Shown here piece by piece: positions 1 through 6,565 of a stretch of 61,702 bases of DNA. Each line of letters begins with the position of its first letter. Position 1 is the first letter of the stretch. The notes beneath the pieces were generated by a model, which had not been told where the DNA came from, did no database searches, and worked only from the letters and a program-made list of their open reading frames with translations. Source of the DNA: Bacteroidales bacterium (GTDB taxonomy: Bacteria > Bacteroidota > Bacteroidia > Bacteroidales > UBA7332); NCBI GenBank assembly GCA_028687995.1, contig JAQTZA010000016.1, positions 1-61,702 of the forward strand, given 5' to 3'. Position numbers and translations under genes: made by a program.

Positions 1-129
1 CTAGATACAGAGATAAGTCTTACTTTTTCAGCGTAATAGTTCACTGCCTGGTTTCCTTTCTTTTTGATTTTGTTTATATTCTTTAACTCAAAATTATCCG
101 TTTTTGTTCTTTTGCAAATCTAAGGTTTA
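1..129. repeat. 129-bp direct repeat, copy 1 (IS110-associated)
   Basis: Bases 1-129 are identical to 382-510 (offset 381). The right boundary is sharp in both copies, ending in TAAGGTTTA. The left boundary of this copy coincides with the window edge, so the true repeat may be longer. Read on the minus strand it lies just downstream of a truncated IS110-type transposase. It may be the right end of that element or a unit of a tandem duplication. Confidence 0.9.
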
Positions 130-266
130 AGCACTCGTTTTAAATAACGTTGAATGTGTTGAGTGCAGTTCTCAACGATTTCTTCCTTGATAACCCTACC
201 GTTAAAAATATGGCAGAAATCTAATTTTCCCTTGCTAACATCCGTGCCAATAAATAAATTCTTCAT
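120..266 (-). pseudogene. IS110-family transposase, N-terminal fragment
   Basis: An ORF of 48 codons starts with ATG at 266 and stops at TAG 120-122; it is too short for ordinary ORF lists. Its N-terminus contains GTDVSKGKLDFC, the signature of the RuvC-like DEDD domain that opens IS110-family transposases, where the Asp of DVSK is the first catalytic acid. Full-length members have about 300-420 residues, so this copy keeps only the first strand of the catalytic domain and cannot be active. The frame ends inside the 129-bp repeat, so the truncation point is at or next to the repeat boundary (129/130). The call rests on the motif alone. Confidence 0.75.
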
Positions 267-381
267 AACTTTGTGTTTAGGAACCAAAAGAAAAGAAGGG
301 GACTTGAAATAATCCTATTAACCTTAACAGATCAGGTTTAAATTCTTATACAGGTCTTTATTTCAAGAAAAGCCAAGCAGT
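267..381 (-). other. Non-coding leader upstream of the IS110 transposase start
   Basis: This 115-base stretch has no ORF and lies directly upstream of the transposase ATG on the minus strand. In IS110-group elements the region between left end and transposase start encodes the bridge RNA that pairs with target and donor DNA. The position fits, but I could not derive a convincing fold or guide loops by eye. Confidence 0.35.
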
Positions 382-510
382 CTAGATACAGAGATAAGTC
401 TTACTTTTTCAGCGTAATAGTTCACTGCCTGGTTTCCTTTCTTTTTGATTTTGTTTATATTCTTTAACTCAAAATTATCCGTTTTTGTTCTTTTGCAAAT
501 CTAAGGTTTA
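382..510. repeat. 129-bp direct repeat, copy 2 (IS110-associated)
   Basis: Exact copy of 1-129. On the minus strand it lies upstream of the non-coding leader (381-267) of the truncated transposase. The arrangement repeat, transposase start plus leader, repeat equals one 381-bp unit plus one repeat, as expected for a tandem duplication or a joined right-end/left-end junction of an IS110 element carrying an internal deletion. Confidence 0.9.
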
Positions 511-537
511 GCGTAGCCTCCCGGCTACGCTATTTTT
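511..537 (+). terminator. Hairpin with T-run next to the IS110 remnant
   Basis: GCGTAGCC (511-518) pairs with GGCTACGC (523-530) across a TCCC loop and is followed by TATTTTTT. It looks like an intrinsic terminator for plus-strand transcription, though no intact plus-strand gene precedes it in the window. A second short hairpin with a near-identical loop, CAAGCG-TCCT-CGCTTG, follows at 541-556. The pair could instead be remnants of a mobile-element end. Confidence 0.55.
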
Positions 538-612
538 TGTCAAGCGTCCTCGCTTGAAATCGCGAATAAGAATAGAGTGGAAAGCCTTACTAACTTAATA
601 AAAGGAAGAGGA

Positions 613-1521
613 TTATTGAGATAAAATCTGCTCCAATAGAGTAATTTGTTCTTGAAGTTTCTCAGGATTGTCTTGCTTAAGCTTGTTGATATTCAATAAT
701 TTCCATTTCACCGCAGGGAACATACCATAGTTATTATTTCCCCAAATTGGTTCTCCTTTGGCAAAGGAAAGCAGGAAGTCTTTATCTTCATTGCTCAAGC
801 TATTACGAATTGCCTCTATTAATTGAGCCCTAACCTCCTCATACTTTTCGTACGTGAACGACTCATCGGTCATTCCATCGAACTGACTCCCAATGACAGC
901 CTCCTGATCTATTTGCTGTGGATTCAATACCTCATGAATAGGTCGTTTGCTGCACAACAAGAAAAACAGAAAACCTCTCTTAATTTCATCTGTGAAACCA
1001 ATGGTTGAGAGCATATTATTTACATCAAATAGATCTCGTGGGTGCTGTCGATCTAATGCTGCAACAATTTTTCCGCCCCACAATTGTTCAGTCGAAACGA
1101 CCTGCATTTCACAAAAGCTGTCAAATTCTTTTTGCGCTTTATCTGATAAAGTCAAAAGTCTGACGGGACTCAGCAACCCTCTGTTTATTTGATTTACCTC
1201 GATTACTACGGCTGCATCTTTTGTAAAACAATTTATCTTTAAGTTTTCCGATGCTACAATTGGATTAGAAAAAGTAATAGTAGGTATTCTCTTTTTAATT
1301 CGCTCCTTTAATTCTTCCAACAACATTCGAATTGTGCGTAAATCACTTTCCCTTTCACCTATGGCTGTAAACGTCAGATCAATATCTACAGACAAACGGG
1401 GCATATCCAACTCAAACAAATTGATAGCCGTTCCACCGTGTAAAGCAAAGCTATTTTCTACTGCAACTTCCGGTAGGATCTGCAACAACAGCGCAACTTG
1501 TTTCTTATAAGCTTCATTCAT
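613..1521 (-). CDS. AbiEii/AbiGii-type nucleotidyltransferase toxin
   Basis: This 302-residue protein belongs to the AbiEii family, the toxin half of type IV toxin-antitoxin systems used in phage abortive infection. The nucleotidyltransferase core is visible: HGGTAINLF near residues 28-36 followed by SVDIDL with the metal-binding Asp46 and Asp48. A second conserved block, WGGKIVAALDRQHPRDLFD, lies near residues 148-166. Known AbiEii toxins transfer nucleotides to RNA acceptors and stop growth; whether this one modifies tRNA is inference. It is encoded 17 bases downstream of its presumed antitoxin, in the usual antitoxin-first order. All motif residues I can check are present, so it appears intact. 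It sits beside mobile-element debris, as expected for an accessory defence module. Confidence 0.9.
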   Translation of the reverse strand: MNEAYKKQVALLLQILPEVAVENSFALHGGTAINLFELDMPRLSVDIDLTFTAIGERESDLRTIRMLLEELKERIKKRIPTITFSNPIVASENLKINCFTKDAAVVIEVNQINRGLLSPVRLLTLSDKAQKEFDSFCEMQVVSTEQLWGGKIVAALDRQHPRDLFDVNNMLSTIGFTDEIKRGFLFFLLCSKRPIHEVLNPQQIDQEAVIGSQFDGMTDESFTYEKYEEVRAQLIEAIRNSLSNEDKDFLLSFAKGEPIWGNNNYGMFPAVKWKLLNINKLKQDNPEKLQEQITLLEQILSQ

Positions 1522-1538
1522 ATTGTAAATTGTCAGGA

Positions 1539-2297
1539 TTAAATCAATTCCTTAGGAACAACCAATTGATACTTCGCGACCAAAACCCCTTTTTTAACCA
1601 AACTCCGGTTACCAGAGCCCAAATCTATTTTGTTTATATCTACATACTTAAACCAGCTATGGTCAGCTTTTTCTGCCAGAAATAGAAACAGCCGCTTTAC
1701 TTTCACAGATTTACAATTTTCCAATAATTCTTGTACAACGGTTGGTCTTATCGTCGTCAAACCCTCCATGATCTCCTTTGCTTCAACCAATGAAAATTGT
1801 TGAGGAGCCAACGATAAACATTCCATCATAGCCCGTGCCGCACCTGACATTTTCATTTTCAATTCTCCATCCGTGTAATCGACCAATCCAAGCCCTTCAT
1901 TGCTAAAAAGGGTTGTACAATACAATTTGGGTTCAAAATCCCAGGTGTTTTTTGAAAACCATAATGGTTGATTGAATTGTCCATCAGCAAATAGGGTCAA
2001 CTCTTTCGGATTAACCTGAAGATAATGCGCAACGCCCAATTGACCAAGCGCAGAACGCCCTCCGATATGGATGCTTACTTTTGCCTGAGTTTGAAGCGCT
2101 GCGATTGCGCCAGATAACAGCAATTCATCACCGTTTCTTACCATCGCCCCTTTACCTATCGACTTTAGCCAGCCACTCTTGCGATAACGTTGCTGTAGCT
2201 CGTAGGAATATCCTTCTGCCACCAACCACGGAGAAAGGAGAACAAGCCCTTTGGGCAGATTTTGGAGCAATTTATTTATTTTTGACTCTATTATCAT
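1539..2297 (-). CDS. AbiEi-type antitoxin and autoregulator
   Basis: This 252-residue protein resembles AbiEi antitoxins of the subgroup with an N-terminal winged-helix-like domain (roughly residues 1-90, including YRKSGWLKSIGKGAM) and a larger C-terminal domain that antagonises the nucleotidyltransferase. Known AbiEi proteins neutralise the toxin and also repress their own promoter by binding inverted repeats. Here a 13-bp palindrome overlaps the start codon and a near-copy lies about 115 bp upstream, which fits autoregulation. The ATG at 2297 is chosen because a promoter-like sequence ends only about 20 bases upstream. The toxin gene follows in the same operon. The assignment rests on gene order and fold features more than on strong motifs. 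Confidence 0.82.
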   Translation of the reverse strand: MIIESKINKLLQNLPKGLVLLSPWLVAEGYSYELQQRYRKSGWLKSIGKGAMVRNGDELLLSGAIAALQTQAKVSIHIGGRSALGQLGVAHYLQVNPKELTLFADGQFNQPLWFSKNTWDFEPKLYCTTLFSNEGLGLVDYTDGELKMKMSGAARAMMECLSLAPQQFSLVEAKEIMEGLTTIRPTVVQELLENCKSVKVKRLFLFLAEKADHSWFKYVDINKIDLGSGNRSLVKKGVLVAKYQLVVPKELI

Positions 2298-2308
2298 ACT
2301 ATTAGTAT
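2296..2308. promoter_or_regulatory. Palindrome ATACTATTAGTAT, candidate AbiEi operator 1
   Basis: A perfect 6+1+6 palindrome overlaps the ATG of the antitoxin gene (2295-2297) and lies just downstream of the predicted promoter. AbiEi antitoxins bind paired inverted repeats to repress their own operon. A second near-identical site is at 2412-2424. Confidence 0.55.
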
Positions 2309-2319
2309 AGTTTATAAAT

Positions 2320-2350
2320 CAAAATTAAACTATATAACTCAAATATGCAA
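2320..2350 (-). promoter_or_regulatory. Promoter of the AbiE operon
   Basis: On the minus strand TTG (2350-2348) and TAATTTTG (2327-2320) are separated by 20 bases, matching the Bacteroidetes -33/-7 pattern. The start site would fall near 2313, giving a leader of about 15 bases. Confidence 0.6.
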
Positions 2351-2411
2351 GGTAAATGCAATTTTTTTTTAAATAGTATTCTTCACTTAGTTTGTTTAAT
2401 TCGATAATATC

Positions 2412-2424
2412 ATACTATTAATAT
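2412..2424. promoter_or_regulatory. ATACTATTAATAT, candidate AbiEi operator 2
   Basis: It differs from the palindrome at 2296-2308 at one position. The two sites bracket the AbiE promoter (2320-2350). Loop formation or co-operative binding by the antitoxin is inferred. Confidence 0.45.
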
Positions 2425-2511
2425 AACTAAACAACTAAATAAAAACAATATAGATCAAATATTCTCGAAAAAAAGCATTTAAGAATAAGATAGAAACACA
2501 GAACAAAATAC

Positions 2512-2519
2512 TATCTTTG
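2512..2519 (+). promoter_or_regulatory. -7 element TATCTTTG
   Basis: A perfect TAnnTTTG match 23 bases upstream of the ATG at 2542. I see no clear TTTG at the -33 position. Confidence 0.5.
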
Positions 2520-2541
2520 TTATCGAGGAAATTCAACAAAG

Positions 2542-2733
2542 ATGCTACATACGATAAAAACAGATTATAGCCAACATATTGGTAAGCAATTGATTAAAGA
2601 ATTACAAAAAAACAAACATTCTATTTTAGCAGATTCTATCACTGCAAAATCTGCTCCTGAAGGTTATATAAAACTCGAAGACTTCCGCAAAGAGGTAAAA
2701 GTGAGCGCAAAAAAAATTCTGAAAGAATATTGA
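2542..2733 (+). CDS. Small protein of unknown function, antitoxin-like C-terminus
   Basis: This 63-residue, lysine-rich soluble protein has no family I can name with certainty. The second half (EGYIKLEDFRKEVKVSAKKI, residues 41-60) resembles the C-terminal segment of small Bacteroidetes antitoxin-like proteins that precede a RelE-type toxin. No toxin follows; the next gene, 25 bases downstream, is a small lipoprotein. A -7 promoter element 23 bases before the ATG and a well-formed stop support a real gene. It may be an orphan antitoxin remnant next to the AbiE module or simply a short conserved protein. Confidence 0.6.
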   Translation: MLHTIKTDYSQHIGKQLIKELQKNKHSILADSITAKSAPEGYIKLEDFRKEVKVSAKKILKEY

Positions 2734-2758
2734 GATTTCAATCTACAAACCTATCCTT

Positions 2759-3049
2759 ATGAAAAAGAAACTATCCATTTTACTGCTTATTATCATTGCT
2801 ATCGCGATGCTGTTTAGTTGTGCCGACAAAGAGGTAGTAACCACCTGCCTGAAAGGACAAAACTACGGATTTTGGTACGGCATTTGGCACGGAATGATTG
2901 CGCCATTCGACCTCATCGGTATGTTGATTTGGGACGATGTGACGGTCTTTGCACAAAACAACACTGGATTTTGGTATGCATTCGGCTTCCTGATCGGTAG
3001 CGGCGGTTGGGGTATGATTGGCCACAAAGCAAGTAAGAAAAAGAACTAA
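2759..3049 (+). CDS. Small conserved lipoprotein
   Basis: This 96-residue protein has a lipoprotein signal: charged start, hydrophobic stretch at residues 5-19, then LFSC with the lipid-modified Cys21. The mature part is short and rich in Trp, Gly and Phe (GFWYGIWHGMIAPFDLIGML, then a second GFWYAFGFLIGSGGWG), suggesting two membrane-associated segments. I recall similar small proteins in many bacteria, without known function. It follows the small gene at 2542-2733 by 25 bases and is probably co-transcribed. The structured repeats at 3048-3323 begin at its stop codon. Confidence 0.8.
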   Translation: MKKKLSILLLIIIAIAMLFSCADKEVVTTCLKGQNYGFWYGIWHGMIAPFDLIGMLIWDDVTVFAQNNTGFWYAFGFLIGSGGWGMIGHKASKKKN

Positions 3050-3156
3050 GATATTTGTCTTTGGCGATATGTACAGATATTAGCTGCGGGATATTCATTG
3101 TAAAAACAACTAATATCATCTGTAGGACAATTATCTACATAATATCGTGATGCAAA
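3048..3156. repeat. Structured intergenic repeat, copy A
   Basis: About 109 bases, roughly 85 percent identical by eye to copy B at 3213-3323. An outer pair GCGATAT/ATATCGT and an inner pair GATATTAG/CTAATATC can fold into a nested stem. The unit starts on the stop codon of the lipoprotein gene. It resembles a palindromic intergenic element (REP- or MITE-like); I do not recognise a named family. Confidence 0.7.
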
Positions 3157-3212
3157 ACGGCTTAGCGGCTACACCTATAGAGCTAACAATTTTCATCAGT
3201 GATAGTAAATTC

Positions 3213-3323
3213 AAGATATTTGCCTTTGGCGATATTTAATAGATATTAGCTGCGCGATATTCATTGCAAAAAACAACTAATATCATCCGTAGGATAACTA
3301 TCCACTTAATATCGCGACTGCAA
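3213..3323. repeat. Structured intergenic repeat, copy B
   Basis: Second copy, 165 bases after copy A. The outer stem is GCGATATT/AATATCGC and the inner stem GATATTAG/CTAATATC. Relative to copy A, a change in the outer stem turns a G-U pair into G-C, so pairing is kept despite substitution. A third partial echo (CTATCTACATAATATC) follows at 3331-3346. The stretch 3050-3359 has no gene other than these repeats. Confidence 0.7.
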
Positions 3324-3359
3324 GGAGCAACTATCTACATAATATCAACAAAAAGAACA

Positions 3360-3887
3360 ATGAATCGTTACGTCTGTCTGCTTCGGGGAATCAATGTTTC
3401 GGGGAAAAACAAAATCGTGATGAAAGAGCTTGTTGTGATGTTCGAATATCTCGGCTTTCGAAACGTGGAGACCTACATCCAGAGCGGTAATGTATCGTTC
3501 GACTCTGACGTGACAGACCAAACGAAACTCGAAGAGCTAATTTCAGATGGCATTCGCGAACATTTCGGGTACGAAGTGAAGACGTTTGTCCGCAGCAAAG
3601 AACAAATACGAGAACTGCTAGATCGCTGCCCCTACTCCATCTCTGAACTGAAAGAGAACGAGCAACTCTACTTCTCGCTATTAGATTCGCCGCGCAGAAA
3701 CGACGATATTTCGCTGGAAATCAGAACTAAAACGGCTGACGAATGTTTTATTCTTGACAACAGTATCTATATTCTTTGCCGCAACGGTTATGGAAACACA
3801 CTGCTTTCGAATACGTTTTTCGAGAAAAAGCTAAAAACTGCTGCAACCACTCGTAACCTTGCAACGATGATAAAACTGTCGGAATAA
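3360..3887 (+). CDS. DUF1697 family protein
   Basis: This 175-residue protein is a DUF1697 member. The family opening is recognisable (MNRYVCLLRGINVSGKNKI) and is followed by YIQSGNVSFDS near residues 44-54, the two most conserved blocks. Its biochemical function is unknown. The frame is open back to 3264, but those 32 codons lie within the intergenic repeat and match nothing in the family, so the ATG at 3360 is the start. Two complete repeats separate it from the lipoprotein gene upstream. Confidence 0.88.
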   Translation: MNRYVCLLRGINVSGKNKIVMKELVVMFEYLGFRNVETYIQSGNVSFDSDVTDQTKLEELISDGIREHFGYEVKTFVRSKEQIRELLDRCPYSISELKENEQLYFSLLDSPRRNDDISLEIRTKTADECFILDNSIYILCRNGYGNTLLSNTFFEKKLKTAATTRNLATMIKLSE

Positions 3888-3889
3888 AG

Positions 3890-3922
3890 TTGAATAGATT
3901 TTACAAACAACTACTATCTTTG
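3890..3922 (+). promoter_or_regulatory. Promoter upstream of the DUF7670/Crp pair
   Basis: TTG (3890-3892) and TATCTTTG (3915-3922) lie 22 bases apart. The start site would be near 3930, giving a leader of about 88 bases before the ATG at 4018. Confidence 0.5.
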
Positions 3923-4017
3923 TTTTGGAAAATAAATCTCCAACAAGCAAAATTTTCGCAGCGCTCTCATTTGCTCTTTGTACTACCATCATCATTCACT
4001 CTTAAATATAGCTTGAT

Positions 4018-4404
4018 ATGAAAAAAGGAAACAAATTTGTGCATTGGTGTCCACGCATTATGGGCATTTTAGCGGTTCTTTTTGTCAGCATGTTTGCGCT
4101 CGACTCTTTCGACTCGCAACTTACGGTTTGGGAGCAAATTTCTGCGTTTTTAGTCCATCTTATTCCATCGTTTATTCTTTTAGTGTTTCTCCTTATTGCA
4201 TGGCGTTGGGAGCTTGTGGGCGGAATACTTCTCGCGGCCATCGGTACTGGCATGGCTCCGCTGGTCTTTATGCACAATTATGTGGTGAATCAGTTTCCTA
4301 TTCATCAATGCATTTATATCGTGATGCTCATTAATTTCCCGTTTGTGTTGGCTGGAGGCCTTTTTATTTTGGACTCTTTTTGCAAGAAAATATCTAAAAC
4401 ATGA
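4018..4404 (+). CDS. Four-TM membrane protein, DUF7670-like
   Basis: This 128-residue integral membrane protein has four hydrophobic segments (about residues 13-27, 41-62, 66-85 and 95-118), a positively charged N-terminus (MKKGNK) and a Lys-rich tail. It resembles the DUF7670 group of small membrane proteins of unknown function. Its stop codon overlaps the ATG of the downstream Crp-like regulator by four bases, so the two are probably translationally coupled and act together. One possibility is a membrane component whose expression or signal is tied to the regulator; the sequence gives no substrate or ligand. Confidence 0.75.
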   Translation: MKKGNKFVHWCPRIMGILAVLFVSMFALDSFDSQLTVWEQISAFLVHLIPSFILLVFLLIAWRWELVGGILLAAIGTGMAPLVFMHNYVVNQFPIHQCIYIVMLINFPFVLAGGLFILDSFCKKISKT

Positions 4405-4973
4405 GTGAGCTCGAGCAGTATATTGGCGCCTATTTCGAAGGAATAACTGAAAACGAAATTGCAACGGTAGCCTCATTATTTCAACTTGAACAACTTAAAA
4501 AAGGGGATTTCTATCTAAAGGAAGGAAAATCGTGCGACAAACTTAGCTTCATTAGCTCCGGCATTCTCAGAATCTATAAAACGCTAGACGACAAAGAGGT
4601 GACGCAATGGATTTCGACACAGGGCTATTTCGTGACCGATTTAGCAAGTCTTATATTTCGCTCTCCTGCACGATGGAGCATCTATTCGCTCACCGATACC
4701 ACTCTATACACCATCAACCGAACAGATTACAATTTACTCCACACGATTGTTCCTCGTTGGGCTGAGATTGAGAAACTGTTTCTCGCAAAATGTTTTGTAA
4801 CCCTTGAAGAACGTGTTTTCAGTCATCTTTCGCTGAGTGCAGAGGAGCGATACAATCTATTTTTTGAACAAAACCGAGAACTATTCAACCAAATTCCGCT
4901 TCAATATCTTGCTTCGATGCTCGGAATGACTCCTGAAACATTCAGCCGCATCCGAAAAAAATCTCTTCGCTAA
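4401..4973 (+). CDS. Crp/Fnr-family transcriptional regulator
   Basis: This 190-residue protein has a cyclic-nucleotide-binding-like beta barrel at about residues 20-115 (LKKGDFYLKEGKSCDKLSFI, then SGILRIYK) and a C-terminal helix-turn-helix (LQYLASMLGMTPETFSRIRK, about 166-185). The N-terminal four-Cys Fe-S signature of Fnr is absent. The cAMP-binding RxS motif is not evident, so the ligand is unknown. It is coupled to the upstream 4-TM gene by a 4-base overlap. Many Bacteroidetes proteins of this shape regulate adjacent genes; the SRPBCC gene downstream has its own promoter and may be a target. Confidence 0.88.
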   Translation: MSELEQYIGAYFEGITENEIATVASLFQLEQLKKGDFYLKEGKSCDKLSFISSGILRIYKTLDDKEVTQWISTQGYFVTDLASLIFRSPARWSIYSLTDTTLYTINRTDYNLLHTIVPRWAEIEKLFLAKCFVTLEERVFSHLSLSAEERYNLFFEQNRELFNQIPLQYLASMLGMTPETFSRIRKKSLR

Positions 4974-5014
4974 ATTTCTTGATTTTTGTCAAGTGCAAAC
5001 GTCAATGCTCGTCT

Positions 5015-5022
5015 ATATCTTT
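5015..5022 (+). promoter_or_regulatory. -7 element TATCTTTG
   Basis: A perfect -7 match; a TTTG lies upstream at 4985-4988, a longer spacing (26) than usual. Transcription would begin near 5030, which rules out the upstream in-frame start at 4986. Confidence 0.5.
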
Positions 5023-5042
5023 GTGTCGTTCAAACAAACGAT

Positions 5043-5534
5043 ATGAGAACCATCACTGCATTTACATTCATTGCATTACTAAACACAACCACTATGGCAA
5101 AAGAGATTAGCACCGAGATTCGTATTCACGCAACGCCCGACAAAGTATGGGCAATCCTCACCGACTTCGAGAACTATCCCAACTGGAATCCATTTATCAA
5201 ATCAATCAAAGGCGAGGTGGCTGTTGGCAAAAAAATTGTCGCCCGACTCGAACCACCCAAAGCGAGTGGCATGACTTTTCATCCCAAAGTGTTGGCATAC
5301 GACAAAAATAAAGAGTTTCGATGGATTGGTCATTTGCTCATTCCGGGGCTGTTCGACGGCGAGCATCACTTCGAGTTAATCGACAACGGCGACAGCACGA
5401 CTACTTTTCGACAAAGCGAGAAATTCAAAGGAATTTTAGTGCCATTTTTTAAGAATATGTTGGAGAATAATACGAAAGAAGGATTCAAACTGATGAACGA
5501 GAAATTGAAAGTGCTGGCAGAATTAGAGCAATAA
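5043..5534 (+). CDS. SRPBCC (START-like) domain protein
   Basis: This is a polyketide-cyclase/SRPBCC fold protein with a hydrophobic ligand pocket. The typical opening ISTEIRIHATPDKVWAILTD is followed by NYPNWNPFIKSIKG, and the core covers about 140 residues. Such proteins bind or modify lipophilic ligands; none can be assigned here. The start is uncertain. ATG 5043 gives 163 residues with a short hydrophobic lead (ITAFTFIALLN). ATG 5094 (MAKEIS) gives 146 residues and better matches family length. The promoter element at 5015-5022 excludes the longer form from 4986. Confidence 0.8.
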   Translation: MRTITAFTFIALLNTTTMAKEISTEIRIHATPDKVWAILTDFENYPNWNPFIKSIKGEVAVGKKIVARLEPPKASGMTFHPKVLAYDKNKEFRWIGHLLIPGLFDGEHHFELIDNGDSTTTFRQSEKFKGILVPFFKNMLENNTKEGFKLMNEKLKVLAELEQ

Positions 5535-5551
5535 AAAAGGCAACGGTCTAT

Positions 5552-6556
5552 TTACGGATTGATTTCTAAATCTACCCAAACTGGAAGGTGATCGCTAAAG
5601 CCACCAACGTATTTGAAACCTTCATAAGTGCGGTGCGGACGTTTTCCTCCAAAACGCAAATCCTCTTCGAGAAGAAAATCGGCGTTAAAGATGTTTCCAA
5701 CCACTGTTTTGGTTTTGATTCGCGAAGAATTCAACAAATTTCTGCTAACAATTAGTTGATCGAGAATGCCCCACTCTGATTCGAATTTGTGGCTACCTAT
5801 ATTGCGTTTACTAACCAACGGCAACATCAAATTAACATAACTTGCAGTCGAATCTGTGGGTAGTTTTGCACCTAAAACAGAGATAAGGCTTTCGTTGGTT
5901 GGGTAATCGTTGAAGTCGCCCATGATCACGATGGAGGAATTCGCACGAACGGAGCGTATAGAATCAGCTTGTTTGCGGAGTTCTTTGGCAACAGTAGCTC
6001 GTAGTTCGTTCGTCTCGTTCTCTCCTCCTAGGCGCGACGGAAAATGGCAAACAAACACATCAAGCGTATCACCATTACTCACTTTGCCAGTTACATGCAG
6101 AATATCGCGTGTAGGTCGTTCGAGATAAATGCGATGCGAAACCGAAGAAATCAATTTGAATTGGTCGCGTTGATAAAGTAGAACTACATCAATTCCTCGA
6201 CGATCGGGTGAATTGGTCATCACATAGCGGTAATTGAGCTCTTTAAGCGGAGAGAAACGAGTCAACGCATAAATGACTGAGTCGTTTTCGACTTCGCAAA
6301 GTCCGACTAATGCAGGCGTCTCCCATCCTCCCACAGCTGTGATTACTTTCGCAAGATTGCGTTGCTTCTCCTTGTATCGACCAAATGTCCAGAAATGAGT
6401 AGAATTGGGAAGAAAATCCTCGTCATTTTTCAGGGAATCGTGCCTTATATCAAAGAAGTTTTCGCAATTGTAGAACATCACACGAAAAGTCTCTTGCGCA
6501 GATAAAGCACTTATCGAAAGAATCGCAATCGCAAACAATGAAAGACGAAACTTCAT
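5552..6556 (-). CDS. Secreted endonuclease/exonuclease/phosphatase-fold protein
   Basis: This 334-residue protein has a signal peptide (residues 1-20, cleaved after LSA) and an EEP-fold domain of the DNase I type. Visible motifs are MFYNCENFFD near the start (metal-binding Asn/Glu), LCEVEN near residue 86, IMGDFNDYP near 210 and SDHLPVWVDL at the end, which carry the catalytic Glu, Asp, Asn and His. The fold cleaves phosphodiester or phosphomonoester bonds; the substrate (nucleic acid, phospholipid or other) is open. Similar exported proteins are common in Bacteroidales. It follows the beta-helix lipoprotein gene by 9 bases and is probably co-transcribed with it. Confidence 0.87.
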   Translation of the reverse strand: MKFRLSLFAIAILSISALSAQETFRVMFYNCENFFDIRHDSLKNDEDFLPNSTHFWTFGRYKEKQRNLAKVITAVGGWETPALVGLCEVENDSVIYALTRFSPLKELNYRYVMTNSPDRRGIDVVLLYQRDQFKLISSVSHRIYLERPTRDILHVTGKVSNGDTLDVFVCHFPSRLGGENETNELRATVAKELRKQADSIRSVRANSSIVIMGDFNDYPTNESLISVLGAKLPTDSTASYVNLMLPLVSKRNIGSHKFESEWGILDQLIVSRNLLNSSRIKTKTVVGNIFNADFLLEEDLRFGGKRPHRTYEGFKYVGGFSDHLPVWVDLEINP

Positions 6557-6565
6557 GACGGAATT

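Noticed and set aside
3048..3346. CRISPR array
   Set aside because: Only two copies of a 110-base imperfect unit; CRISPR repeats are short, near-identical and regularly spaced. No cas genes are present in the window.
3264..3359. N-terminal extension of the DUF1697 ORF
   Set aside because: The codons fall within the structured repeat and do not match the family, which begins at the ATG at 3360.
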